In this document: positions 27,136-35,677 of the stretch, in pieces
Layout: every line of letters starts with the position of its first letter
Numbering within the stretch: the stretch's first letter is position 1
Assembly (NCBI RefSeq): GCF_014297335.1
Contig: NZ_JACOQH010000008.1
Coordinates: forward strand, 62,001-126,000
DNA from: Roseburia_D yibonii
Lineage (GTDB): Bacteria; Bacillota; Clostridia; Lachnospirales; Lachnospiraceae
DNA: 64,000 nucleotides
Direction of reading: 5' to 3'
Position numbers and translations under genes: made by a program
The notes under the pieces: generated by a model
Told to the model about the DNA's origin: nothing
Seen by the model: only the letters and a program-made list of their open reading frames with translations
Database searches by the model: none

Positions 27136-27837
27136 TCACTCAACTTTCAGCATCCGATACCCCACGCCAATGTGTGTTTGGATATATTGTGGAGAGTTCG
27201 GTTCTTTCTCAATTTTTTTACGAAGTGTCGCCATAAACACACGAAGGGAGGCAATATCATTATCCCAACTACTTCCCCAAATACTTTGCGTAAGGAAAGT
27301 ATGTGTCAGAACTTTTCCTATATTTCTTGTCAACAGGCAAAGCAACTTATATTCAATAGGTGTTAAATGCAACTCTTCTTCATTCAAATAGGCACAACCT
27401 GCAACATAATCTACACGAAGTTTTCCGTTTACAAAAACAACCTCTTCGGCAGGGGATACTTTTTGCATCATCGATAACCTTCTCTGCGTAACTCGTAGTC
27501 TGGCAAGCAGTTCCTCAACAGAAAATGGCTTTGTTAAATAATCATCTGCACCTGCATCCAACGCATCAATTTTATCGGTATCTTCACTGCGAGCACTGAT
27601 TACGATAATTGGCATGTTTGACCAAGTACGGATTTTTTTAATAATCTCAACACCATCCATATCAGGAAGTCCTAAATCAAGTAAAACAATGTCAGGATTG
27701 TGTGAAGATGCTTCTAAAATTGCCGATTGACCATTGGGTGCTGTCAGATATCGGTATTCGTGCGCTTTTAAGGTTGTTGTAATTAAATTTCTGACAGATG
27801 TGTCATCTTCTACAACTAATATTAGTAACTTATTCAT
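27136..27837 (-). CDS. kdpE: OmpR-type response regulator KdpE
   Basis: The receiver domain has VVEDDTSVRN, the phospho-acceptor in VLLDLGLPDMDG, the TSVISAR-like IIVISARSED and the conserved lysine in LTKPFSVEELLARL. The winged-helix C-terminus includes LTPIEYKLLCLLTRNIGKVLTH and HIGVGYRML. At 233 residues it is a full-length KdpE. Its start overlaps the kdpD stop region by 8 nt, so kinase and regulator are coupled. No kdpFABC pump is present. The nearby targets are the Trk genes of the same block. Confidence 0.92.
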   Translation of the reverse strand: MNKLLILVVEDDTSVRNLITTTLKAHEYRYLTAPNGQSAILEASSHNPDIVLLDLGLPDMDGVEIIKKIRTWSNMPIIVISARSEDTDKIDALDAGADDYLTKPFSVEELLARLRVTQRRLSMMQKVSPAEEVVFVNGKLRVDYVAGCAYLNEEELHLTPIEYKLLCLLTRNIGKVLTHTFLTQSIWGSSWDNDIASLRVFMATLRKKIEKEPNSPQYIQTHIGVGYRMLKVE

Positions 27838-30529
27838 ATACGTTAACCTCCCCTGCCGGTAATGTAAATGTAAATACTGTTCCGTGTGGCAGATTATCTG
27901 AAACAGTAAGTTCTCCGCCGTGGGCGCTAATAATGGACTTGCACAAAGATAATCCGAGTCCTAAACTTCGACGGCTGTCTGCAATTTGATTTGCACCACT
28001 GTAGAACATGTCAAATATTCGTGGCTTTATTTCGTCAGCAATTCCGTTTCCGTCATCCGCTATGGATACGATTGCTTGTTTTCCCCGCTTTTCTGTCCGA
28101 ATAACAATATGAGAGTTTTTAGGTGTATATTTGATAGCATTATCAACAATATTGATGATTACCTGAACAATAAGCCTTGCATCCATTTTTGCAAGAAGAA
28201 TTTCTTCTTTACTTTCAACGGAAATATGATGTTCTTCACTCTTTCGGTTAATATGATGTAACGCTTCTGCGATCACATCATCCATCAAATCTTCCGTTAT
28301 ACGGAGATTCAACCGTCCTTCTTCAATCCGGGTTATAGCCAGCAGGTTTTCTACAAGATTAATCAGCCACATGGAATCATCATAAATATCCGTGTATAGC
28401 TGCTTTTTTGTATCATTATCAAAGGAATCGCCGTTGGACAAAAGGTTACTGGCATTGCCGGAAATTGATGTAAGCGGTGTCCTCAAATCATGTGAAATAG
28501 CACGCAGCAGGTTTGCTCGTAACTGTTCATTTTTTGCAAGGACAGCCGCCTCCTGTTTCTCACGGGCATTTTTCTCATTTTCCAGAGCCAGGGCACATTC
28601 TCCGAGAATGGACAGTAGAATACTGTTTTCAAATGGATCAAGCGGTATTTCCCCCATCACAATTCCAACAACTCCATATACCATACTGTTGCTGCGAACA
28701 GCAAGATACAGGCATTTTGCATTGGAAAGCGTTCCTGTTGTGGCTCCGGCACGTTTATTGTTTTTCAATACCCAACTGGCAACGGCCTTTTCATTTTCGG
28801 AAATACACGATTCCATGTTTTCCTCAGTTACAGAAAAAATATGTGGCGTATCCAACACTTCGCCATCAGCCAAATAAAAAACGATATCTTTTCCCAAGAG
28901 TTTAATGAGCTGATTTGAAGTTGTGGATACAATTTCATTTTTATCTTTTGCCTGTTGCAATAACTGGTTTGTATCAAATAACACTTTGGTACGGTAAGCA
29001 GATTGTGCTGCCTGTTTTGCCTGGTTTTTAATCCGTATAGCAAGAGAACCGGTTAAAAATGCCGCCAAAAACATGATAACAAAGGTAACAGGATAACCCT
29101 GATCATACGCCTGCAAGGTAAATTGGGGGTCCGTAAACAGGAAATTAAAAATCAAAACACTTACAATTGAGGAAATCAGACTGTATACCTGATGTTTCGT
29201 GCTGACAGCAGTGACAAGAACACCTAAAACAAAAACAGTAATGATATTTGCTTCGTCAAATCCAAGATTCTGGAAAATCATTCCAACTAAACTGGATAAA
29301 ATCAGAATCGCAGTAGATTTTAATGTATCAGTGGCAGAGAAGACGATATGGTTCTTTTCCCTGCTCTCTCTTAACTGACACACCGCCGCATTAGAAATCG
29401 TATCCGGAATAATATGCACATCCAGGTTAGGGGCATAATCAATCAGCTTTTCTGTCAGGGTCGGTTTGCTGAGCAAATGCCGTTTTGTAGCAGAACTTCG
29501 CCCGATTACAATCTTTGACGCACCGGACAAACGGGCAAATTCCGCAATCTGAAACGGAATATCTTCTCCGTAAACTGTTTCAATTTTTGCCCCAAGCTGC
29601 TCAGCAAGACGAATATTTGAACGCAGGCGTTTTATATTTTCCTCGCTCATCACCGAAAAATCAGGTGTTTCTACAAACAGAGCCGTAAACTTTCCTTTGA
29701 AAGCAGAAGCCATTCTTGCGGCAGTACGGATAATTTTCGCATTAGATGGAGAAGAAGATAGACAAACAAGAATATGTTCGTCTGTATGATAATCTCCATG
29801 ATTTTTAATGCGGGCATTTTCTGTGAGGATACTCACCCGGTCCGCACATCGCCGCAGTGCAATCTCCCGAAGAGCTGTCAAATTTTCTATTGTAAAAAAA
29901 TTTTCTATTGCCTGTTTTGCCTGTGTCTGTCTGTATACATTTCCTGTATTCAAACGGTCAATTAAATCCTGTGGTTCAATATCTATTAATTCAACCTGGT
30001 CTGCATTATCAAACAGAGAATCCGGAATGCGTTCCCGTACAACAATTTCCGTAATGGATGCAACTGTATCACAAAGACTTTCAATATGCTGAACATTGAC
30101 AGTCGTATAGACATCGATCCCTGCATTCAAAAGTTCCTTAACGTCCTGATACCGTTTTGCATGCCGGCATCCTTCTGCATTTGTATGAGCAAGTTCATCT
30201 ACAAGGATAAGCTGTGGTTTTCTTTTCAGCGCCATGTCAATGTCGAATTCGTTCAGTATCACACCATTATAGAGAACTTCTCTTGTAGGAAGAACTTCCA
30301 AGCCATTCAAAAGATCTGCTGTTTTGGTGCGTGAGTGAGGCTCTATATAGCCTGCTATCACGTCAATTCCCTGCTGTTTTGCCATATGAGCTGCTTCTAA
30401 CATGGCGTAGGTTTTACCCACACCAGCCGCATATCCGAAAAAGATTTTCAAATGCCCTTTATTCCGGTTTTCTTCATCGGTTTGGATTGACTTTAGCAAC
30501 TGTTCCGGATTTTGTCTTCTTTCGCCCAT
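27830..30529 (-). CDS. kdpD: Osmosensitive potassium-channel histidine kinase KdpD
   Basis: A full-length KdpD of 899 residues. The N-terminal KdpD domain has Walker A GYAAGVGKTYAMLEAA and LVDELAHTNAEG. A universal-stress-like domain follows (VCLSSSPSNAKIIRTAARMA, SKIVIGRSS). Four membrane helices lie about residues 395-500, then a GAF-like region, the phospho-acceptor histidine in AISHDLRTPLTSISGNAS, and the ATPase with NIVDNAIKYTP and DDGNGI. The protein senses low potassium or osmotic stress and phosphorylates KdpE. It is part of the cargo of the inserted element. Confidence 0.95.
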   Translation of the reverse strand: MGERRQNPEQLLKSIQTDEENRNKGHLKIFFGYAAGVGKTYAMLEAAHMAKQQGIDVIAGYIEPHSRTKTADLLNGLEVLPTREVLYNGVILNEFDIDMALKRKPQLILVDELAHTNAEGCRHAKRYQDVKELLNAGIDVYTTVNVQHIESLCDTVASITEIVVRERIPDSLFDNADQVELIDIEPQDLIDRLNTGNVYRQTQAKQAIENFFTIENLTALREIALRRCADRVSILTENARIKNHGDYHTDEHILVCLSSSPSNAKIIRTAARMASAFKGKFTALFVETPDFSVMSEENIKRLRSNIRLAEQLGAKIETVYGEDIPFQIAEFARLSGASKIVIGRSSATKRHLLSKPTLTEKLIDYAPNLDVHIIPDTISNAAVCQLRESREKNHIVFSATDTLKSTAILILSSLVGMIFQNLGFDEANIITVFVLGVLVTAVSTKHQVYSLISSIVSVLIFNFLFTDPQFTLQAYDQGYPVTFVIMFLAAFLTGSLAIRIKNQAKQAAQSAYRTKVLFDTNQLLQQAKDKNEIVSTTSNQLIKLLGKDIVFYLADGEVLDTPHIFSVTEENMESCISENEKAVASWVLKNNKRAGATTGTLSNAKCLYLAVRSNSMVYGVVGIVMGEIPLDPFENSILLSILGECALALENEKNAREKQEAAVLAKNEQLRANLLRAISHDLRTPLTSISGNASNLLSNGDSFDNDTKKQLYTDIYDDSMWLINLVENLLAITRIEEGRLNLRITEDLMDDVIAEALHHINRKSEEHHISVESKEEILLAKMDARLIVQVIINIVDNAIKYTPKNSHIVIRTEKRGKQAIVSIADDGNGIADEIKPRIFDMFYSGANQIADSRRSLGLGLSLCKSIISAHGGELTVSDNLPHGTVFTFTLPAGEVNVYE

Positions 30530-30565
30530 ACGGTCACCTCCCTGTACAAAAACAATATACAGAAA

Positions 30566-31108
30566 TTATACCACCTTTTCTTCTTTTTTTCCATTCGGGC
30601 ATGTAGCCGAAAACAGAAAACGCTTCGAAAAATCATGCAATTTTTCTACAAATACACCCTTCATACAATTAATGTCATTTTTCCATATCACTCTCACTGG
30701 TTTCTCAATCGTGTTGATTGGATGTACCGCAATGTCTATAGAGCCTGACGTAATGACGTTTTGCTTTATTTGAAGGGATAAGGAACAATACTCATCTTTC
30801 AAAATATTGTTAGTGTCCTCTATGGTAAAGCCAAAATCAAGTTTATTATTTACTAGCCCATTTATTATTTCACTTACAGAACCATAGAACAGGTTCAGCT
30901 CATAGTCTGGGTATTCGCTTGAAAATTGTTCTAATAGTCCTGCAATAGAATCTATGATTGCAGGTGTTTCAAATCCAATTCTAATCTTAGAACCTGAAAT
31001 AAGTTTTTGGGATTGATTTTCCTCGAGCCATTTATCCAGTTTTCCCATAAGAAAATAACCATAAATAAATGCTGCCAATACTACTATAAGTAGAACAAAG
31101 TCTTTCAT
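30566..31108 (-). CDS. Membrane-anchored LysR-effector-like protein lacking a DNA-binding domain
   Basis: The protein has one N-terminal membrane segment (VLLIVVLAAFIYGYFLMG) and then a domain that reads like the LysR substrate-binding fold (SKIRIGFETPAIIDSIAGLL, LNLFYGSVSEIINGLVNNKLDFGF). There is no helix-turn-helix. Start set at the ATG 31108; the frame extends 6 codons to a TTG. It lies 21 nt after trkA and 36 nt before kdpD, so it belongs to the potassium operon. A ligand-sensing or transport-regulating role is an inference; I do not recognise a characterised relative. Confidence 0.7.
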   Translation of the reverse strand: MKDFVLLIVVLAAFIYGYFLMGKLDKWLEENQSQKLISGSKIRIGFETPAIIDSIAGLLEQFSSEYPDYELNLFYGSVSEIINGLVNNKLDFGFTIEDTNNILKDEYCSLSLQIKQNVITSGSIDIAVHPINTIEKPVRVIWKNDINCMKGVFVEKLHDFSKRFLFSATCPNGKKEEKVV

Positions 31109-31129
31109 ATCACCAACTTCTTTCAAAAA

Positions 31130-31777
31130 TTAAATATGAAAACATTTTTGAATATGTTTTGTCTCCCCGAGAACAAGCATGGTACTACCCTCTAACAACT
31201 GCGTATCGGAACTTATTTCCAAATTCATAATATCATTTGTTTTTAGTGCCATAATATTGACGTTATATTTTTTTCGTATATCCAACTGACCGATTGTTTT
31301 TCCTATCCATTCTCCCGGTATAGATATTTCAAAGATTGCATGTTCTTCATCTAGTTCTATGTAATCGAGAATATGATCAGCGCTATAACGAATTGCAACC
31401 CAATCGGCAAGCTGCCTTTCGGGATAAACAATTTCATCTGCGCCGTTTCGTAAAAGAAATTTTGCATGAACATCACGAGCGGCACGAGACACCACCATTC
31501 TTGCACCAAGTTCCTTCAAAAGGGACGTTACTTCCAATGAATTCTGAAAGTTATCTCCGATTGCCACAATACAAACATCAAAATTTCCAACACCAAGCGA
31601 ACTTAAAAAATCCTCATTAGTCGCATCCCCAATCTGAGCGTTGGTTACAAAGGGAAGTACAGCATCAACTCGGGTTTCTTCTTTATCTACCGCCATCACC
31701 TGATGGTGCAATTCATCTAATTTCATAGCAATATGCCGTCCGAATCTTCCCAGACCGATAAGTAATATTGATTTCAT
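31130..31777 (-). CDS. trkA: TrkA/KtrA-type potassium-uptake regulatory subunit
   Basis: A cytosolic RCK protein that gates the TrkH-type channel through nucleotide binding. The N-terminal Rossmann part starts MKSILLIGLGRFGRHIAMKL with the NAD/ATP glycines and has an acidic residue after VMAVD. The C-terminal RCK_C part carries IFEISIPGEWIGKTIGQLDIRKKY. Length 215 matches the single-RCK KtrA type. It follows trkH by 13 nt, which supports a two-component potassium transporter. Confidence 0.92.
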   Translation of the reverse strand: MKSILLIGLGRFGRHIAMKLDELHHQVMAVDKEETRVDAVLPFVTNAQIGDATNEDFLSSLGVGNFDVCIVAIGDNFQNSLEVTSLLKELGARMVVSRAARDVHAKFLLRNGADEIVYPERQLADWVAIRYSADHILDYIELDEEHAIFEISIPGEWIGKTIGQLDIRKKYNVNIMALKTNDIMNLEISSDTQLLEGSTMLVLGETKHIQKCFHI

Positions 31778-31790
31778 TTTTCATTCTCCT

Positions 31791-33131
31791 TTAACCTACT
31801 GTGATATTTTCCTGAGGATATTTTGAACCGTTAGGCTTTTTGTCTGAAAGGGTGGCAAAAATCAAGGTTAATCCACCCACTCTGCCCAAAAACATCAAGC
31901 AAATTAAGATTATATGGGAAACAAGCCCCAGCTTAGGAGTTATTCCCAACGATAACCCTACCGTCCCGATTGCCGACGCTGTCTCAAATAGAGCAGTCAT
32001 AAGTGGAATATCTTCTGTGCTGCTAATTACCATTCCTCCGGCAAGGAATAAAACGATATACATCAAAAAAATCGTAGCTGCATTTCTGATAGTGCCATCT
32101 GGAATTTGTCTGCCGAAAAAATTAGTGTGTTCCTTTTTTCTAAATACAGATAATGCCGATGAAACGAGAACTGCAAGAGTTGTCGTTTTCATACCACCTG
32201 CAGTGGAACCGGGCGAGCCACCGATGAGCATCAGCATAATGATAAGCAACTGCCCAACTTCACTGAGTAAAGTCAAATCTGCCGTATTAAATCCTGCAGT
32301 TCTTGTCGTAACGGATTGAAACAAGGAAACCCATACTCTTTCCTTAAGTGGCACATTTGAAAACTCAAAATAAAAAAAGTAAAGAGCCGGTAAGAATATC
32401 AATAATCCTGTTACCGTAAAAATTACCTTGCTTTGCATTCGGTATTTTTTGAAATGCCATTTATGATTCTTTATATCCTCCCAGGTAAGGAATCCAATAC
32501 CTCCTGCAACAATCAGCACCATAATCACAAGATTTACAATCGGCTGTACAGAATAGGAGGTCAACGAGGAAAAAGGTGTTCTTATACCAATCAGATCAAA
32601 TCCTGCATTGCAAAAAGCAGAAATAGAATGGAACAGCGAATACCATATTCCTTTCCAAAACCCAAAGTCCCTGCAAAAAACAGGGGCTAAAAGAGCCGCA
32701 CCACTGATTTCGATAAGAATAGTAGTCCGAATAATAAATTTCGTTCTCCGCACAATACCACCCACCGTTGGAGCCGAAATTGCCTCTTGCATGGTACTTC
32801 GCTGCATCAACCCGATTTTGCGTCCGGAAACAACAGCAATCGCAATAGCAATCGTAATAATTCCCATACCTCCGATTTGAATCAGCAGTAAAATAACTCC
32901 TTGGCCAAATAAAGACCAGTAGGTTGCCGTATCATTAATAACCAGTCCCGTCACACAAACCGCAGAAGTTGCGGTAAACAAAGCATCCAAAAAGGAGGTA
33001 CACTGGCCGCTTTTTGTAGCAATCGGCAGCATCAAAAGCAGACTGCCTAAGAGAATCACGGATAAAAACCCTAAACTAATCACTTGAAATGATGTCATAT
33101 GTCGATGTCTTGATCTGTTTGTCTGTTGCAT
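31791..33131 (-). CDS. trkH: TrkH/KtrB-type potassium (or sodium-coupled potassium) transporter
   Basis: An integral membrane channel-like transporter with four pore-loop repeats. The selectivity-filter glycines can be seen in TSAVCVTGLV, SAFCNAGFDLIG, TTRTAGFNTADL and SAIGTVGLSLG. Length 446 and single-subunit structure fit the KtrB type paired with the downstream RCK protein. First gene of the trkH-trkA-LysR-like-kdpD-kdpE run. Upstream (33132-33282) is an A/T-rich stretch that should hold its promoter, but no single site stands out. Confidence 0.93.
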   Translation of the reverse strand: MQQTNRSRHRHMTSFQVISLGFLSVILLGSLLLMLPIATKSGQCTSFLDALFTATSAVCVTGLVINDTATYWSLFGQGVILLLIQIGGMGIITIAIAIAVVSGRKIGLMQRSTMQEAISAPTVGGIVRRTKFIIRTTILIEISGAALLAPVFCRDFGFWKGIWYSLFHSISAFCNAGFDLIGIRTPFSSLTSYSVQPIVNLVIMVLIVAGGIGFLTWEDIKNHKWHFKKYRMQSKVIFTVTGLLIFLPALYFFYFEFSNVPLKERVWVSLFQSVTTRTAGFNTADLTLLSEVGQLLIIMLMLIGGSPGSTAGGMKTTTLAVLVSSALSVFRKKEHTNFFGRQIPDGTIRNAATIFLMYIVLFLAGGMVISSTEDIPLMTALFETASAIGTVGLSLGITPKLGLVSHIILICLMFLGRVGGLTLIFATLSDKKPNGSKYPQENITVG

Positions 33132-33282
33132 AACTATATCCCCATAATCTTAATTTCTTTTTTATATTGCCTTTATTCTATCTTTATTTGTATTAAATGG
33201 GCGTAAGTAAGTTTGTTTTGAAATTAAGATTGTATAAAGATGAGCAGAAATTAAAATAGGAAAAGTAGATGTGCAAAGTAAA

Positions 33283-33567
33283 TTAAGATATTCTAAAAAT
33301 ACAAATTAGCAAGCAATATTCATTACGCAATCTATGACGTTCCACATATCCATGATGCTCTAATTCCTTAATTGCAGAACGAACAGAATCAATCCCATCT
33401 CTGCTCAGTGTTGCCAGTCCCTGCATATTGTAATTCCAGTCCTCTGGCAAACTTAACATCAGCGACAATAGACCTTTCGCTTTCAATGTCAGATTCTTAT
33501 TCTTGAAATGGTGATTACTCATTACCGTAAAATTCTTAGTTCTCTCTACCCGAAAAATCTGTGCCAT
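33283..33567 (-). pseudogene. Truncated HTH replication-initiator-like protein of mobile elements
   Basis: The 94-residue frame matches the N-terminal winged-helix part of replication-type proteins common on clostridial mobile elements: FRVERTKNFTVMSNHHFKNKNLTLKAKGLLSLMLSLPEDW and IDSVRSAIKELEHHGYVERHRLR. It stops soon after the helix-turn-helix, where full-length relatives continue. Its start lies inside the end of the TnpV remnant, so a deletion has fused the two. Probably non-functional. Confidence 0.7.
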
Positions 33568-33842
33568 GCCATCTGATCTGCTGCTTTATCCGGCAGTGGT
33601 TCTTTTTCTTCCAGCTGTTTCAGAATTACCTCTTCCCGTTCTCTGGCTGCCTTATCTACTTCCAGAAGGTGTTCTCCAATTGTATCCTGTAAAAGCATCA
33701 CCTGATAAGTTGAATTTCGATGATTCTTCAGATAATCTCTGCGAAGAAAACCATACTTGCCAAGCTGCTCCATCTGCTCACCGGATTTATAGGTGAGATT
33801 CGGGATCAGATATCCATTTACATTCGTATACGATAATTTCAT
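33546..33842 (-). pseudogene. Truncated TnpV transposon protein
   Basis: The frame reads MKLSYTNVNGYLIPNL, then GKYGFLRRDYLKNHRNSTYQVML and a charged C-terminal part, matching TnpV of Tn4451-like elements (role unclear). It breaks off after ADQMAW, where the HTH protein frame begins, so the usual C-terminal tail is lost. The frame extends 6 codons further to 33860. Confidence 0.7.
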
Positions 33843-33873
33843 TTTATTAGCACTCTCCATTTCTCATCATTTT

Positions 33874-33904
33874 TTGACCACAAATTTACGACATTTACGA
33901 CAAA
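33874..33904. repeat. TTGACCACA/TTACGACA motif cluster, right end of the element
   Basis: TTGACCACAAATTTACGACATTTACGAC lies upstream of tnpV and matches, in the same orientation, the cluster at 26399-26468. Confidence 0.45.
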
Positions 33905-34010
33905 TCTGACACTGCTTTACAATACCAGACAAAATGACTGATGCCCCGGAAAGCCTGTAAAACAGGCACTTCCAGGATACACAAGACAGGACAAAAATCG
34001 ACTTCCATTA

Positions 34011-34031
34011 TCAAGATGTGAGTGCTAATTT
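34011..34031. repeat. Right attachment-like site: half CIRCE
   Basis: TCAAGATGTGAGTGCTAATTT carries only one CIRCE arm. The partner arm is missing because the sequence to its left is element DNA. Its minus-strand reading differs by one base in 18 from the same part of the hsp20 CIRCE at 39112-39129. Confidence 0.55.
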
Positions 34032-34048
34032 TTTTCCCTTCCGTCCTT

Positions 34049-35446
34049 CTATTTTATGATCTGGCTGAGCAGCCCGGTCGATTGCAGGAACAAAATTGTC
34101 ATGACAACCGGCATAATATAGCGGATCATCACGTTATAGAGCTTTTTCCGCCGGAACTTTCCGCCATTTAATTCCATTTCCTCCGCGATCCACGCCGGCT
34201 TCATCACCCATCCGATAAAAATGGAGGACAGCAGCGCGATAAACGGCATCAGGAAACTGTTGCTGATATAATCCATGATATCCAACAGCTGCCCTGTACT
34301 TCCGTTCGGCAGTTTTACCTCCACATAGAACACACTGTATCCAAGTGCGATCACCGCAGTCACGATCAGATAGACCACGGACAGGATCCCCGTTGTCTTT
34401 TTCCGCTCGGAATGGAACAACTCCATACAGTTTGCCGTAATGGATTCGAGAACCGAGATGCAGGACGTCAGTGCCGCGAATGCCGCCAGCGTAAAAAAGA
34501 GGATTCCGATCATCCTTCCAGCAAATCCCATGCAGAAAAATACCTTCGGCAGAGACACAAACATGAGTCCCGGTCCTGCGGACATGCCTTCCAGTCCGGA
34601 AAACACAAATACCGCCGGAATGATCATAACACCTGCCAGGAAAGCCACACCGGTATCCATAAGTTCGATCTGTGATACGGATTTATTCAGATCCACATCT
34701 TTTTTTACATAGGATCCGTAAGTGATCATAATCCCCATGGATACACTTAGCGAAAAGAACAGCTGGCTCATCGCATCCAGCGCGATCTGCAAAAAGCGTT
34801 CCAGCGTAATGCCGGACAGATCCGGTGTCAGGTAAACGGCAAGTCCCTGCAGTCCGGTCCGCACGGTTCCGTCCTCTAACGTGGTTTTTAATGTCAGTGA
34901 AAAGACCGCGATCCCCACCACCATCAGTAAAAGTACCGGCATAATAAATTTTGAGACACGCTCTATGCCCTTTTCCACGCCGTTATAAACAATAAAAGAT
35001 GTCAGAAGCATAAACGCAATGCTGTACCAAACGGATGACGGCGCGGAAATAAAGTTTGAAAAGCAGTTACTGTCCACCGCCTGTTCCCCGGATCCCAAAA
35101 GATAGATCGTAATATATTTTAAGATCCATCCGCCGATCACGGCATAATAAGTCATGATCAGTATCGGCACTAAAAAGGTCAATACTCCAAGAAACTTCCA
35201 TTTCTTTCTCATTGCTTCATATGCGTATATCGCGCTCTTTCCTGTCTTTCGCCCGATCGCGATATCGGTGGTCAGCAGGGTAAACCCGACTGTCAGCACC
35301 AGCACCAGATAAATGATCAGAAAAAGTCCCCCGCCGTCTTTTGCCGCCAGATACGGAAACCTCCACAGATTTCCTACTCCTACGGCGCTCCCTGCTGCTG
35401 CAAAGACAAACCCGATCTGTCCGCTGAACCCGTTTTTTTGTTTCAT
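34049..35446 (-). CDS. Sodium-dependent transporter of the NSS (neurotransmitter:sodium symporter) family
   Basis: NSS proteins import amino acids or related solutes with sodium. The N-terminus holds the family signature GFVFAAAGSAVGVGNLWRFPYLAAKDGGG that lines the sodium and substrate sites. Eleven or so further helices follow, including TYYAVIGGWILKYI, SLSVSMGIMITYGSYV and LAAFAALTSCISVLE. Length 465 is slightly short, typical of the bacterial branch with 11 helices. Substrate unknown. Promoter at 35478-35507. Confidence 0.93.
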   Translation of the reverse strand: MKQKNGFSGQIGFVFAAAGSAVGVGNLWRFPYLAAKDGGGLFLIIYLVLVLTVGFTLLTTDIAIGRKTGKSAIYAYEAMRKKWKFLGVLTFLVPILIMTYYAVIGGWILKYITIYLLGSGEQAVDSNCFSNFISAPSSVWYSIAFMLLTSFIVYNGVEKGIERVSKFIMPVLLLMVVGIAVFSLTLKTTLEDGTVRTGLQGLAVYLTPDLSGITLERFLQIALDAMSQLFFSLSVSMGIMITYGSYVKKDVDLNKSVSQIELMDTGVAFLAGVMIIPAVFVFSGLEGMSAGPGLMFVSLPKVFFCMGFAGRMIGILFFTLAAFAALTSCISVLESITANCMELFHSERKKTTGILSVVYLIVTAVIALGYSVFYVEVKLPNGSTGQLLDIMDYISNSFLMPFIALLSSIFIGWVMKPAWIAEEMELNGGKFRRKKLYNVMIRYIMPVVMTILFLQSTGLLSQIIK

Positions 35447-35477
35447 GTCTATTCCCCTCTCCTGTTTCTTTCCCTCT

Positions 35478-35507
35478 ATTATAAGAGTTTTTATACGGGA
35501 ATGTCGA
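35478..35507 (-). promoter_or_regulatory. Promoter of the NSS transporter gene
   Basis: TCGACA (35507-35502) and TATAAT (35483-35478) are 18 bases apart. Confidence 0.5.
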
Positions 35508-35677
35508 CACTTTCGTTAAAATTTTATCGTTCTATTTTCCTCATATGCCAAAAAATAGATCACAAATATCTTCTTACATCTTTTTATATTCCCGGTGCCA
35601 TAATTCTGGCTAGTGAACGTCACTGCTGCATGCCAGTGGTATGGAAAAAAGGATCAGCTTTCCCGCCAATCCTCCAT

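Larger units (their letters stand above)
26306..34031. mobile_element. Degenerate integrative element with potassium-uptake cargo
   Basis: This 7.7-kb block is bracketed by direct copies of GAGTGCTAATT. It has a tyrosine integrase remnant inside the left end and TnpV and HTH replication-protein remnants inside the right end. Base composition is visibly AT-richer than the flanks. Related TTGACCACA/TTACSACA motifs lie inside both ends. The cargo (trkH, trkA, a LysR-effector-like gene, kdpD, kdpE) is apparently intact. The mobility functions are broken, so the block is probably fixed in place. Boundaries are inferred from the repeats. Confidence 0.65.

Noticed and set aside
33847..33855. TTAGCACTC upstream of the tnpV remnant as a partner for the CIRCE half at 34020
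   Set aside because: The two halves are 164 bases apart and this one overlaps the start region of tnpV, so it cannot form a CIRCE with its nine-base spacer. Probably chance.
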